A stretch of 64,000 bases of DNA from a bacterium D16-56 (GCA_003611875.1 RAYY01000015.1:35283-99282); one strand, 5' to 3'. Counted from the stretch's first letter, positions 18,288 to 27,069 are shown. The notes: a model not told the origin generated them from the letters alone. Numbers and translations: made by a program.

Positions 18288-19553
18288 TCAAGGAAAAAAC
18301 GGAAACGCAATTGGAAGAATCACCATGCTCACAACCGTTGCAATTATAATCAGCGGAAAGCCTGATTTCACATAATCCATAAATTTGTATCCTCCTGCGC
18401 CTACCACCATCGTGTTGGCAGGCATTCCAATGGGGGTTGCATAAGCGCAAGAACCTCCGATTACGCAGGCCATCAGCACCGCCCTGGGGTCAGCCCCCAT
18501 CCCTTGAGCAATAGACAGACAAATCGGAACCATCAGCGCCGTAGTCGCCGTATTCGACATAAAATTCGTTAAAACAACGCAAAGCATGAATACAACGAAA
18601 GTCAAAACCATTGGCGATGGATTTTCTCCCAACGCTCCCACTACTTTATTGGCAATCATTTCCCCTGCCCCCGTAACAGAAAGAGCCGAGGCCAGGGACA
18701 ATGTCCCGCCAAAAAGAAAAATGGTCTTTAAATCTATGGACTTGAGGGCATCCTTTTCCGAGATAACTTTTGTCAGGATGAGAGCCAGCGCCCCAATTCC
18801 TCCAGAAACACTCAGCTTAATGCCAATCTTATCTTCAAAAATCATGGCAAGCAGCGTGAGTACCAGGATGATCAGAGATAACCACTGTTTCCACGGTGGA
18901 ACATCTCCAAAGTCTTTTTCCGTATTAAAAGCTCCATCGTCCTGTACCTCATGATCCGGCAGCAAGCGATACCCGATAGTGGCGTAAAAAAGAATACCAG
19001 CTATAAGAATGGGAAGACCTACAACTGCATACTCAAAAAAGCCAAAAGAAAGTCCGATTTCCTGAAGACCGCTTTGAGCAATCAAATTTCCCGGTGCCCC
19101 GATCAGCGAAAGATTTCCTCCCATAGCCGCCGCAAAAACCAGCGGCATAAGAAGTCTGGACCTTTTATAACCGGATTTTGCGGCGATACCAATCACCACC
19201 GGAATGAGAACCGCAGCAGTTCCGGTGTTGGACAGCACTCCGCTCATTAATCCTACAATCACCATAATGGCAATGATCAAAATCCGTTCTGTCTGTGCAA
19301 ATTTTGCGACAATTCCGCCTATCTTATTGGCCATTCCTGTCTCAAACAGCGCCCCGCCTACAATGAACATTGCTACAAATAAAATAACGTTGCTGTCAAT
19401 AAAACCTGAAAATGCAGTTTTTACATCAAGCACGCCTGTAACAATCAAGCCAATGCAGACGATCATAGAAGTAACTCCCAAGGGTATCTTTTCAAGAGCA
19501 AACATTACCACCGCAAATAAAAGAAATAATAGCGTAATCGTTGATGGACTCAT
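18288..19553 (-). CDS. SLC13/DASS family sodium-coupled carboxylate transporter
   Basis: 421 residues, about 11-12 membrane segments. The two family signatures are seen: SNTGTAAVLIPVVIG near residue 110 and SNTATTALMVPICLS near 335, the SNT motifs that bind Na+ and substrate in the hairpins of DASS elevators. A-T-P-I-G-M-P-A-N follows the second. It should import a di- or tricarboxylate such as malate, fumarate, tartrate or citrate. It is first in the operon with the fumarase genes (58 bases apart) and under the LysR-type promoter at 19633-19670. Confidence 0.92.
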   Translation of the reverse strand: MSPSTITLLFLLFAVVMFALEKIPLGVTSMIVCIGLIVTGVLDVKTAFSGFIDSNVILFVAMFIVGGALFETGMANKIGGIVAKFAQTERILIIAIMVIVGLMSGVLSNTGTAAVLIPVVIGIAAKSGYKRSRLLMPLVFAAAMGGNLSLIGAPGNLIAQSGLQEIGLSFGFFEYAVVGLPILIAGILFYATIGYRLLPDHEVQDDGAFNTEKDFGDVPPWKQWLSLIILVLTLLAMIFEDKIGIKLSVSGGIGALALILTKVISEKDALKSIDLKTIFLFGGTLSLASALSVTGAGEMIANKVVGALGENPSPMVLTFVVFMLCVVLTNFMSNTATTALMVPICLSIAQGMGADPRAVLMACVIGGSCAYATPIGMPANTMVVGAGGYKFMDYVKSGFPLIIIATVVSMVILPIAFPFFP

Positions 19554-19632
19554 TCTTTTTCCTCCGTTTTTATTCCAAATGCTGCATACGAGTGTTTAGT
19601 CGACTGTTTGATTACTTCCTCGTTGTGATACT

Positions 19633-19670
19633 ATTATACTAAAATGCGACAGTCCTGTATATTTAGTATA
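19633..19670 (-). promoter_or_regulatory. LysR-type operator and promoter of the transporter-fumarase operon
   Basis: TATACTAAA (19635-19643) and TTTAGTATA (19662-19670) are a perfect 9-bp inverted repeat 18 bases apart. On the minus strand the -10 TATAAT (19633-19638) overlaps one arm, and the weak -35 TATACA lies at the other, 17 bases away. A good -10 with a poor -35 inside a dyad is what an activated promoter looks like. The divergent LysR gene starts 140 bases to the right. Confidence 0.7.
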
Positions 19671-19809
19671 AAAAATACCCCTATAAAATTTAATTAAGCT
19701 ATAAAAATAGCAAAATTCCCAAAAATGTGTTACAATCCTTATAAGCGCAATTCAAAATTTTACCTTTTTGCAGGAAATATCTCATAAGTAGAATGGAGCA
19801 AGGGAATCT

Positions 19810-20709
19810 ATGAAGATCAGTCAACTGGAATATTTCTGTGCCGTAAGCCAATATCACAGCATTACTCAGGCCGCACAAAAACTTTTCGTTACTCAGCCGG
19901 CTATTTCCAATGCCATTCGGGAATTAGAAAAAGAATTTTCCGTCAGCTTGTTTATCCGATCAAAAAATCATCTGACCCTGACCAATGAGGGTGAATTATT
20001 TTATCAAAAAGCCACCACCTTGCTTGCGGCCATACATCAGGCATCTTCCCAGTTCTATGACCTGGGTAAACAGATTCTTCCTGTGAAAGTTGGAATCCCC
20101 CCCTTGTTAAGCACTCTTTTTTTTCCTGAAACGCTGATTGCCTTTCATGAACGCTATCCCCAGATCCCTGTAGAGCTTTTTGAATACGGCTCTATCCGGG
20201 CCGCATCCTTAGTACAGGAAGAACAACTGGATCTTGCATTCGTAAATATGCACTTTTATGATGCGGATAACATGAACACCTATCAGATTCTTTCTGAGCA
20301 TATCGTATTTTGTGTATCGCCTGAGCATCGCCTGGCTGATGCAAAGAATGTGTCTGTAGAAATGCTAAAAGACGAACCTCTGATCATGTACAATACGGAC
20401 TCCGTACAGAACGCCACTCTCCGCGCACTTTTTGAAAGTAAGGGAATCAAGCCCAATGTCATCATGCATGCCAGTCAGCTTTATACCATCAAAGCGTTTA
20501 TAAGGGAAAATTTAGGCGGAGCCTGTTTCTATTCCTCCATATTAGCTGATTGTCCTGATTTTATTAAAATCCCCATTGTTCCCCTTATCTCCCAGGACAT
20601 TGGTCTTGTATGGAAAAAAGGGAAGTATTTAAACAGCAGTGTGAATCGTTTTATTTCATTTGTTAAGAGCTATACGAGACAAAAGCTTTCATCCATTTCC
20701 AAACCTTAA
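19810..20709 (+). CDS. LysR family transcriptional regulator
   Basis: 299 residues. The winged helix-turn-helix is at the N-terminus (QLEYFCAVSQYHSITQAAQ, then KLFVTQPAISNAIRELEKE). The PBP2-type effector domain runs from about 90 to the end (VKVGIPPLLSTLFFP; DLAFVNMHFYD). It is divergent from the transporter-fumarase operon and is the obvious activator, with a dicarboxylate as probable co-inducer. GGAGCAAGGG precedes the ATG. Length is normal. Confidence 0.93.
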   Translation: MKISQLEYFCAVSQYHSITQAAQKLFVTQPAISNAIRELEKEFSVSLFIRSKNHLTLTNEGELFYQKATTLLAAIHQASSQFYDLGKQILPVKVGIPPLLSTLFFPETLIAFHERYPQIPVELFEYGSIRAASLVQEEQLDLAFVNMHFYDADNMNTYQILSEHIVFCVSPEHRLADAKNVSVEMLKDEPLIMYNTDSVQNATLRALFESKGIKPNVIMHASQLYTIKAFIRENLGGACFYSSILADCPDFIKIPIVPLISQDIGLVWKKGKYLNSSVNRFISFVKSYTRQKLSSISKP

Positions 20710-20756
20710 AAATATCATAATGCTTATTAACTCAAATCATCAAAAGGAGTGTTTTC

Positions 20757-21377
20757 ATGTATACATGTGCTAACTGCAATATATTGGCTTGCGCTTCCGA
20801 AATCAGAGAACAATTACCTACTAATTGCCCCATGCGCAACACACAGACTGTGCAGGAACTTTTTAAGGAATACAAAAAAGACTGCAATTCCAGATTCTAT
20901 ATAACCAGCTCTTCTATTGAGGCTTCTGGATACTGCCAATGGCCCCGGCTGAAGGAAACCATTGAATTCTGCAGATCTATGGGATATCAACGGATTGGTA
21001 TTGCTTTTTGCAAAGGACTCAAAAAAGAGGCTAAAATTGTATCTGATTTATTTCGTACCCACCATTTTCAGGTTGTATCGATTATCTGTAAGGCTGGGGG
21101 CATTTCCAAAGAAATAGTTGGCATACCTGAAGAATGCAAAATTCATCCAAATGAATTCGAAGCAATGTGCAATCCCATTGCACAAGCCCATTTTTTAAAT
21201 GAGCAGAATTCGGAATTCAATATTGCCATTGGTTTATGCGTCGGGCATGATTCCCTGTTTTATAAGTATTCTCAAGCTCCTGTTACCACTTTAGTCGCAA
21301 AAGATCGGGTTCTTGCCCATAATCCCTGTGGCGCCATTTATTGTGCGGAAGGTTACTTTAAAACTAAGCTTCTATAA
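20757..21377 (+). CDS. DUF1847 cysteine-rich protein
   Basis: 206 residues. Metal-binding Cys clusters at the N-terminus (YTCANCNILACAS, then TNCPMRN) and a Rossmann-like middle (IGIAFCKGLKKEAKIV, IICKAGGISKEIVG) with ending CVGHDSLFYKYS and HNPCGAIYC match DUF1847, a family of unknown function common in anaerobes. It follows the LysR gene by 48 bases on the same strand with its own AAAGGAG, so it is probably co-transcribed. A redox or metal-cofactor role connected with the Fe-S fumarase is possible but only a guess. Confidence 0.85.
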   Translation: MYTCANCNILACASEIREQLPTNCPMRNTQTVQELFKEYKKDCNSRFYITSSSIEASGYCQWPRLKETIEFCRSMGYQRIGIAFCKGLKKEAKIVSDLFRTHHFQVVSIICKAGGISKEIVGIPEECKIHPNEFEAMCNPIAQAHFLNEQNSEFNIAIGLCVGHDSLFYKYSQAPVTTLVAKDRVLAHNPCGAIYCAEGYFKTKLL

Positions 21378-21578
21378 AACATTGTGTGAGGGTTTAAAAA
21401 ATTCTGTGTCTATGGAAATTTAGGTTTCCCTGATAAGAACTTAATATTTAAGATTCCGTTGTCACCTTTTTTGAATTTCTGTTGTCGATGATTATTTCTA
21501 ATTTAACCCATTGTGTTGAATTTAAACAATATCTTTTATTTTTTTAAGTACACGGAGCTGCTTCAGAAACTAATGAAA

Positions 21579-21625
21579 CTCCCCGCAGCAAGCTGTGGGG
21601 AATTAAACCCTCTTTGGGATTAAAC
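21579..21625. repeat. Copy 2 of a dispersed intergenic repeat, with hairpin
   Basis: The CTCCCCGCAG / CTGTGGGGA hairpin is followed by ATTAAACCCTC and TTTGGGATTAAA. It matches the copy at 8345-8390. Apart from this, the 326-base gap between the DUF1847 and LPD1 genes shows nothing recognisable. Confidence 0.5.
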
Positions 21626-21703
21626 TGATACAATAACTATGTACTGCATAGTCTTCCTGATATTTTGGACAGATACTTTATCCCTCTTCTTCAAAATTTT
21701 ATA

Positions 21704-23152
21704 TTAGCACCTTATTAATATTCTTTTCGAATTTTTGCTTGCTCCCAAAGTTTTCTGATAAACTTTTCCTTCTTCTATATTTTCCCAACGAAATACTCTC
21801 ATCTCCTTCAACTCCCAGAACATCACATCAAATCTACGATTTATCTCAGCCTTTTCCTCTCCCACAGGTCCGCCATAAACTGACTCCCCATTTTCCCTCA
21901 CAAAGACCACATCCTCCGAATGTGCGGTCAGATATTGGCTCTGGTTTCCCTCTTTCTCCAGCTTATCCGCCACATAAGCCTCAAAGGCTCTGGCCAGTCT
22001 CTCACAGTTATCAGAATACCTGCCATGTATGGTCTTTGCATACCGTTTATCCATTTCCCAGGAGTTTTTATAAAACTCTGTTTTATGTTCTCTCCACCTG
22101 GGCCTCTCCACATTCACAGGTATCTCTTCTATTCTTGCCAAAGACGCAAACGCATAATTGAGTCTCCTCTTCTTATCTTTCGGAATCGCATGACCTGTAA
22201 TCTCCTTATGTACCCTGGAAAGTTCCTCTATGGCTCGGTTTGGGTAGTTCCTTAATACATACATATCCAGGCTTGCGCACCGTCTGGTATCATAGACCTC
22301 CCATACGGCCCGATTCCAGGCTGTCTGCTGCTGATCCGTAAGCGTATTTGGGATGACAGACTGAAGGATTTCCCCACATCTGATTTCTTCCTCTCTGATT
22401 CTGTTTTGAGAAATTTCTTCCATAATCTGAAGCTGCTCCTTATTCGTAAGGGGCTCCCGTCTCGAAACCATCCCCCAAAGCAGTTCATTTACAGATGGCG
22501 GAACCCCTTCCATACCAGGACATCCGGAAACCGCAGCTCTGGTTCCGTCTCTCCCCAATCTGCACGCTTTCCCAATATAATAATCCAGCGCATGGGCCCA
22601 TTCGTGGGCCAGGCTCCCGGCTCCGCCCTCCCTGGTAAAATTGATCACCTGATATTTGGGATCATAGGTAACCGGCCCTGCCCCTCCATGTCCTCTCGCC
22701 CCAAAGGAAAGAGAAAGGGTTCCTCCAAGAGACACTTCCTTTTTATCAATATTCAAAACCCGTGCCAGGTCACAAAGTGCCAGATAGCAGGCATCCATGG
22801 CTTCCTGGGCATCTTCATCTGACAAGCTTACCCCAAACTCCACACCTTTGATTCCAAGGGCTTTAAAATCTCGTTCATCCGCATGCCTCCCACCGGGCAG
22901 ATATTCTGGTCCGGTTCTCTTGACAGATGTTAATCTGGAAAGTTGATACTGCTTTTTCCTGTTGTGCGATACTCTGGGCTGTGTGCTATATACCCCTTCC
23001 TCCTTTATCCTGTCGGCTTTGGAGTATTCTTCTCCCAATTCTTTTCTGTCATTCCCAGTTGCTGCTTTACTTCCCTGTCCTGGAATCCTGGATTGTCGTC
23101 TTGCTCTTCCGCCCCCGATTGAGACTCCAAAATTCTTTATCTTTTTCGTCAT
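21704..23152 (-). CDS. LPD1-domain protein with zincin-like HEWAH motif
   Basis: 482 residues. The middle matches large polyvalent protein-associated domain 1: GVEFGVSLSDEDAQEAM, then LSLSFGARGHGG, YDPKYQVINFTREGG and SLAHEWAHALDYYIG. HEWAH has the HExxH pattern of zinc metallopeptidases. The first 100 residues are basic and unstructured; the C-terminal half is helical with a second conserved-looking block ending AFEAYVADKLE. The ATG at 23152 is preferred (GGGAGG 7 bases upstream). LPD1 usually occurs inside giant phage or ICE proteins delivered into recipients; here it stands alone. Peptidase activity is unproven. Confidence 0.75.
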   Translation of the reverse strand: MTKKIKNFGVSIGGGRARRQSRIPGQGSKAATGNDRKELGEEYSKADRIKEEGVYSTQPRVSHNRKKQYQLSRLTSVKRTGPEYLPGGRHADERDFKALGIKGVEFGVSLSDEDAQEAMDACYLALCDLARVLNIDKKEVSLGGTLSLSFGARGHGGAGPVTYDPKYQVINFTREGGAGSLAHEWAHALDYYIGKACRLGRDGTRAAVSGCPGMEGVPPSVNELLWGMVSRREPLTNKEQLQIMEEISQNRIREEEIRCGEILQSVIPNTLTDQQQTAWNRAVWEVYDTRRCASLDMYVLRNYPNRAIEELSRVHKEITGHAIPKDKKRRLNYAFASLARIEEIPVNVERPRWREHKTEFYKNSWEMDKRYAKTIHGRYSDNCERLARAFEAYVADKLEKEGNQSQYLTAHSEDVVFVRENGESVYGGPVGEEKAEINRRFDVMFWELKEMRVFRWENIEEGKVYQKTLGASKNSKRILIRC

Positions 23153-23197
23153 TCCCGTCCCTCCCAAATATCCTCTGCTTATAGTGGCGGCGGAGTA

Positions 23198-24028
23198 TTA
23201 CTGATACCGGCCATGAGTCATTTCCCTTTTATAAACCACAAATCCCATTGCTAAGAATATCAATCCCCCTGCTCCAATACTCACTGCTGCCAAAATATCC
23301 GATGAACCGGATGGAGAAGAAATTGATTCCAGTTCTGACAGGCTCCCCTGTTTTTCCGGTTCCTCTTTCCCTTTAAGATCAACCGCCCTCCAAACCGTAA
23401 GTTCCGCTGTCTTTCCCTCTTCCACTTCAATAGCACTTTCAGAAACAACCAAAGGATATTTACTGCCGTTTTCGTCTCCCGGCACATAGGCACGGTATAC
23501 CTTATATATCCCTTCCGGAACCTCTTTCTTAATCTCAAAATCATTCTGACTGTAAACCGTTATTTCCACACGTTTATGGTTTTCGTCATAGAATGCCACT
23601 GTGACATTGTATCCCGGCCATTCATCGCCAAATCTCCCTTTCACAGAAAGCCACCCCTTTTCTAACGTTTCCGGTATCTCTCTGATACTCTCCAGGATTT
23701 CCTTCTGCTCCTTAGCTCCATAGGTCGGCCCTTCCATCCTGTCTGTCTCACACTCATCGCCTGCCCCATCCTCATTGCCAGTTCCGTCCATATCCCAGTC
23801 CAGCTCATTGCCATACGAATCCGTTGAGTAAGCTGCACCGTATTCCTGTTCCCATCCGTCTATCATCTCATCCGTCACAATCCCATCATAATATTTAGGA
23901 TTGCCCGTACCTTCTATAACATCCTCCTGTGGCTGCGCTGTCTCCACTTCCCCATAAGCCGGAACTGCAGCCATTATAGCCATAAGCACCATAACCACAC
24001 AGCACCATATCCTGTTTCTTCCCCTCAT
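23198..24028 (-). CDS. Secreted, C-terminally membrane-anchored surface protein
   Basis: 276 residues: signal peptide (WCCVVMVLMAIMAAVPAYG), an acidic linker about 30-105, a predicted beta-sandwich region about 120-225 (VTVAFYDENHKRVEITVYSQ; EGIYKVYRAYVPGDENGSKY), a Ser/Glu-rich stalk, and a membrane helix (ILAAVSIGAGGLIFLAMGFVVY) with a positive tail. The layout is that of a wall-spanning stalk protein. It lies 6 bases after the wall-binding-repeat gene. No named family is recognised. Confidence 0.65.
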   Translation of the reverse strand: MRGRNRIWCCVVMVLMAIMAAVPAYGEVETAQPQEDVIEGTGNPKYYDGIVTDEMIDGWEQEYGAAYSTDSYGNELDWDMDGTGNEDGAGDECETDRMEGPTYGAKEQKEILESIREIPETLEKGWLSVKGRFGDEWPGYNVTVAFYDENHKRVEITVYSQNDFEIKKEVPEGIYKVYRAYVPGDENGSKYPLVVSESAIEVEEGKTAELTVWRAVDLKGKEEPEKQGSLSELESISSPSGSSDILAAVSIGAGGLIFLAMGFVVYKREMTHGRYQ

Positions 24029-24033
24029 GAGCC

Positions 24034-25155
24034 TTACTCCTTCCGCCCTGCCTCATCCACCTTTTGACCATCCGGCGTCCTCTCATTCACATACATAGAG
24101 CCAAAACTGCGGTATCCCAGACGTTCATACATCCATTTCCCCAATCCCGTATCCCCAAATGTTTTCCAAAACCAGCTCTGCTGCGCAACTTCTGACGCTG
24201 TGGCGAAATAATAGCTGTGCCCGTCTATCTCCTGCCATCCGGACAGCATAATCCCGGTCTTTCTGTCAAGAAAATATTTCTTTCCATCCTGGCTGTCCTC
24301 ATGCCACCCCTTTACCAGCATTCCCAGGTTCCCGTCAGACACCTCATGACAGTAATACCAGACACCGTTGTCCGTCACATACCATCCAACGGTCATAATC
24401 CCTTCCTTGTCAAAATGGAACCAGTCGTATTTTTCCTGTTTGGGTGAATAGGGATTTTGTACGTAAATCCATCCGTTCTTTACATAGTTCCCACTGCTAT
24501 TGTGGTACTTCCAGGTATGGTTTTCCGCATTTACCAGTTCCCACTGCCCCTCCATGGGATTCCCCTTCTCCTGTGGGGAGCTGTATAAAGTGACTGCCCT
24601 TGTACGGAAGGAACCTCCCGAAGAACGGTAAGAGGAAGAGCCGGACACCTGAGAAGCGTGCTTGATCTCCGCCCCTTTCCAGGGTTCCGTACTTCCGAAA
24701 TCCGGCTTGAATCCATCATATTGGACTGCCTCTCCAAACACACTGATAGTAACGCTTGCGCCTTCTCCCACAGACACAATATCCGGAATCTCAACCCCTT
24801 TTACAACCGTATAATCCGTATAGGCTTCCGCCTTTTTCGTGTAATAAAAGTAGTCCCCATGCTTTATCCAATCATCCTGAATATTCAAGCTATTATCAGA
24901 AAATGTCTTATCAACATTCTTTCCGGTAAACGTAAACTTCACCCGGAGCCAGGACGGCCCCAGCTTATTTTTCAAAGTCACGGTGTAATCCGCCTGTTCT
25001 TTTGGCCGATAATGTTCCTTTTCTTCTGACACAGCTTCCAACTCGATTACCACCTGTTTAGGAACTGTATCCGCAGCCCACGTTGGTGTAGGCACGGACA
25101 GAATTATTGCTGCCGAAAGCAAAACAGACAGGATTCTTTTCTTTATCTGTTTCAT
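24034..25155 (-). CDS. Secreted protein with glucan/choline-binding-type wall repeats
   Basis: 373 residues with a clear signal peptide (LLSAAIILSVPTPTWAA). Residues about 30-165 resemble an immunoglobulin-like or TasA-associated fold. From about 205 there are W/Y/G-rich repeats (WELVNAENHTWKYHN, NGWIYV, GWYVTDNGVWYY, KGWHED, SGWQEIDGHSYYF), the pattern of cell-wall-binding repeats that hold proteins to teichoic acid or glycan. It is in the same operon as the TasA-like and SipW genes, suggesting one surface assembly. Confidence 0.8.
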   Translation of the reverse strand: MKQIKKRILSVLLSAAIILSVPTPTWAADTVPKQVVIELEAVSEEKEHYRPKEQADYTVTLKNKLGPSWLRVKFTFTGKNVDKTFSDNSLNIQDDWIKHGDYFYYTKKAEAYTDYTVVKGVEIPDIVSVGEGASVTISVFGEAVQYDGFKPDFGSTEPWKGAEIKHASQVSGSSSYRSSGGSFRTRAVTLYSSPQEKGNPMEGQWELVNAENHTWKYHNSSGNYVKNGWIYVQNPYSPKQEKYDWFHFDKEGIMTVGWYVTDNGVWYYCHEVSDGNLGMLVKGWHEDSQDGKKYFLDRKTGIMLSGWQEIDGHSYYFATASEVAQQSWFWKTFGDTGLGKWMYERLGYRSFGSMYVNERTPDGQKVDEAGRKE

Positions 25156-25241
25156 CGTTTGGCTCTCCTTTCTGCTGATGATTTATGTATTCCTTATATT
25201 TCAAAAAAAGTAGCTTCTCTGGTATATTTCTGATTTTTCTG

Positions 25242-25272
25242 AAAAAACAGGGAGTGGCAAATCACCTCTCCC
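25242..25272 (-). terminator. Probable terminator after the TasA-like gene
   Basis: GGGAG and CTCCC arms around an imperfect stem are followed on the minus strand by GTTTTTTC. It lies just downstream of the TasA-like stop codon and would reduce transcription into the wall-repeat gene. Confidence 0.5.
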
Positions 25273-25299
25273 CGTCTCCCTTCTGACCTTTTATTCTGT

Positions 25300-25902
25300 T
25301 TATTTCAATCCCAGGGCAGCTGCAGCCTCAGCTAATGTGGCATTTCCCTCTGTCTGAATCATCTTACCTGTAACATCAATGCTGTCGCTGATAGCTTCCG
25401 TCTTGGTGAAATCCGGCACCGTAAACTGGGTAAACAAGAAAGAAGTTTCCCCTCTGCCTGCCACCTTTTCATTGTAGCCGTATGTGTACTTGGAATTGGT
25501 CCCTGCGGTGCTTGACTTCTCCGACTTAATCAATGTCCATTTAGCGTCTGCATTAAAATTAGGCACTACGGTGTCGTAGACTCCCTCCACATTATTCAGG
25601 GTTGCATGGAATGTGGGGATCTCCACGGTCATGAATACCCAGGATTCATAATCTACGGAGGAAACCACCTTGGGATTCTTGGGAACCGTCTCCCCTGGCT
25701 GCAGGTCTTTCGCCTTCTCCTCATCCCAGCCCGGCTCTGTTACCTCTCCTGCCTCCTGGCCGTCCTCGCCGGCCACGATGTTGAAGGTATTTACATTGGT
25801 CTGGGTTGTTGCCGTAAATGCGGAATAGGCTCCCAGCACGGACAATGCCATGGCCCCCACGATAATACCGGCCTTTACCTTTCTTGAAAGATTGATTTTC
25901 AT
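25300..25902 (-). CDS. TasA/camelysin-like protein with SipW-type signal peptide
   Basis: 200 residues. The N-terminus SRKVKAGIIVGAMALSVLG followed by AYSAFTATTQ is the SipW-dependent signal of TasA/CalY proteins, and it is followed by NVNTFNIVAG, the usual start of their beta-sandwich. The cargo domain contains VPKNPKVVSSVDYESWVF, with the K-N-P pattern of such filament proteins. TasA forms biofilm fibres in Bacillus. The matching peptidase gene is 62 bases upstream. AAAGGAG precedes the ATG. Confidence 0.87.
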   Translation of the reverse strand: MKINLSRKVKAGIIVGAMALSVLGAYSAFTATTQTNVNTFNIVAGEDGQEAGEVTEPGWDEEKAKDLQPGETVPKNPKVVSSVDYESWVFMTVEIPTFHATLNNVEGVYDTVVPNFNADAKWTLIKSEKSSTAGTNSKYTYGYNEKVAGRGETSFLFTQFTVPDFTKTEAISDSIDVTGKMIQTEGNATLAEAAAALGLK

Positions 25903-25964
25903 TGCTTCGCTCTCCTTTGCTTTTATTTTCTTTTTTATATCAACAACTTTGTGTTGCGGATATC

Positions 25965-26351
25965 CTACGGAGTGCCTTGGCAGGATTGTATGGTTTTTAT
26001 GTCTGGTGCTAAAAACCGTATTTTTACCACTACTTTTCCTATCAGCTGGGATTCCTCCACCACCGCTCCATCCGGTGAAGGGTTTGCGTCTCCCTGGAAG
26101 ATATAGCCGTCTCCTTCTACCCCTGCAATTCGATGGATTACCGTACCCCCATGGTTCTCGTAAGCAAATATGTCCCCTACCTTTGGCCTTGCATTGGGAT
26201 CGACCATAACTACGCTCCCCACCGGAAGTTCCGGCTCCATACTCCCGGTCTTTATGTAGAAAAAATCGAACCGGACATTGATGAGGATTATGGCGGCTAA
26301 AAGAAGCAGGAATACGCCATTATTTTTTACCGCATGCTTAATTGCCCTCAT
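25965..26351 (-). CDS. sipW: Signal peptidase I, SipW type
   Basis: 128 residues: one N-terminal membrane helix (FLLLLAAIILINVRF), nucleophile Ser in KTGSMEPELPVGSVV, and His instead of Lys as general base in TVIHRIAGV, the eukaryote/SipW-type Ser-His pair. GYIFQGDANPSPD is the conserved box E. It is short, lacking the C-terminal membrane helix of Bacillus SipW. Its substrate is presumably the TasA-like protein encoded next. AAAGGAG precedes the start. Confidence 0.88.
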   Translation of the reverse strand: MRAIKHAVKNNGVFLLLLAAIILINVRFDFFYIKTGSMEPELPVGSVVMVDPNARPKVGDIFAYENHGGTVIHRIAGVEGDGYIFQGDANPSPDGAVVEESQLIGKVVVKIRFLAPDIKTIQSCQGTP

Positions 26352-26448
26352 GGCCGGACTCCTTTCAATTATGTACCTGATATGGATTTAACTGCCTCAT
26401 GTTTACTTATGGGCAGGCCGGTTCTTTTTAAGAAATCAGCCGGAGATT

Positions 26449-26997
26449 TTAAGAGAAAAGCCGGAGCGCCGCAGCGCAAATCTCCGGGTCAAACTGTTTC
26501 CCACTGTTCACCGCCATTTCCTGATAGATTTCCTCATCGGTGAACGGTTCCCTGTAAGGCCGCCCAAATTTCATAGCGTCATAGGAATCGGCAACGCAGA
26601 GAATCCTTGCCGCAATGCCAATCCCGGTCCCTTTCTTCCCGCCATATCCTCTCCCATCATATTGTTCATGATGATCCCTTACGGCCTCGCAGATTATTTG
26701 GGGGTATCCTTTGGATTTCAAGAGTAAGTATCCATAAATGGTATGGCATTTCACCAACTGGTACTCTTCCTCTGACAATTCTCCGGATTTATCCAAAACG
26801 CCTGCCGGTATGGCCAGCTTTCCGATGTCATGGAGTCTGGCTGCTATGGACAATTCCTCTAAAGCATTGGATTCCACACCTAAAACATGCCCGATTTCCA
26901 TAGCATAGCCCATTACTCTAAGTGAATGCCTGTATGTCCAGTCACTATGTATTTTTAATCTTTTCAACTGATAATTTGTCATCTTCTCATAGTCCAT
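26449..26997 (-). CDS. Stand-alone HD-GYP-type phosphohydrolase
   Basis: 182 residues, one domain only. H-D ligands are in ARLHDIGKLAIP, further metal ligands in KCHTIYGYLL and RDHHEQYDGRGYGG, then CVADSYDAMKFGRPYR, all in the order of HD-GYP c-di-GMP phosphodiesterases. It has no sensor or receiver domain. c-di-GMP controls adhesion in many bacteria, and the gene lies directly upstream of sipW-tasA, so it may tune the surface module. Substrate not proven; YGG replaces the usual YP in the GYP-type motif. Confidence 0.82.
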   Translation of the reverse strand: MDYEKMTNYQLKRLKIHSDWTYRHSLRVMGYAMEIGHVLGVESNALEELSIAARLHDIGKLAIPAGVLDKSGELSEEEYQLVKCHTIYGYLLLKSKGYPQIICEAVRDHHEQYDGRGYGGKKGTGIGIAARILCVADSYDAMKFGRPYREPFTDEEIYQEMAVNSGKQFDPEICAAALRLFS

Positions 26998-27069
26998 CTG
27001 TCCGCCCTCCCCGTTAGAATATTATGGAAACACCGGACGGAATTAAGAAACTGCCAATAAAAGAGCAAG

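Noticed and set aside
21561..21625. Hairpin considered as a riboswitch
   Set aside because: Matches a second intergenic copy elsewhere without a common downstream gene; better explained as a dispersed repeat.
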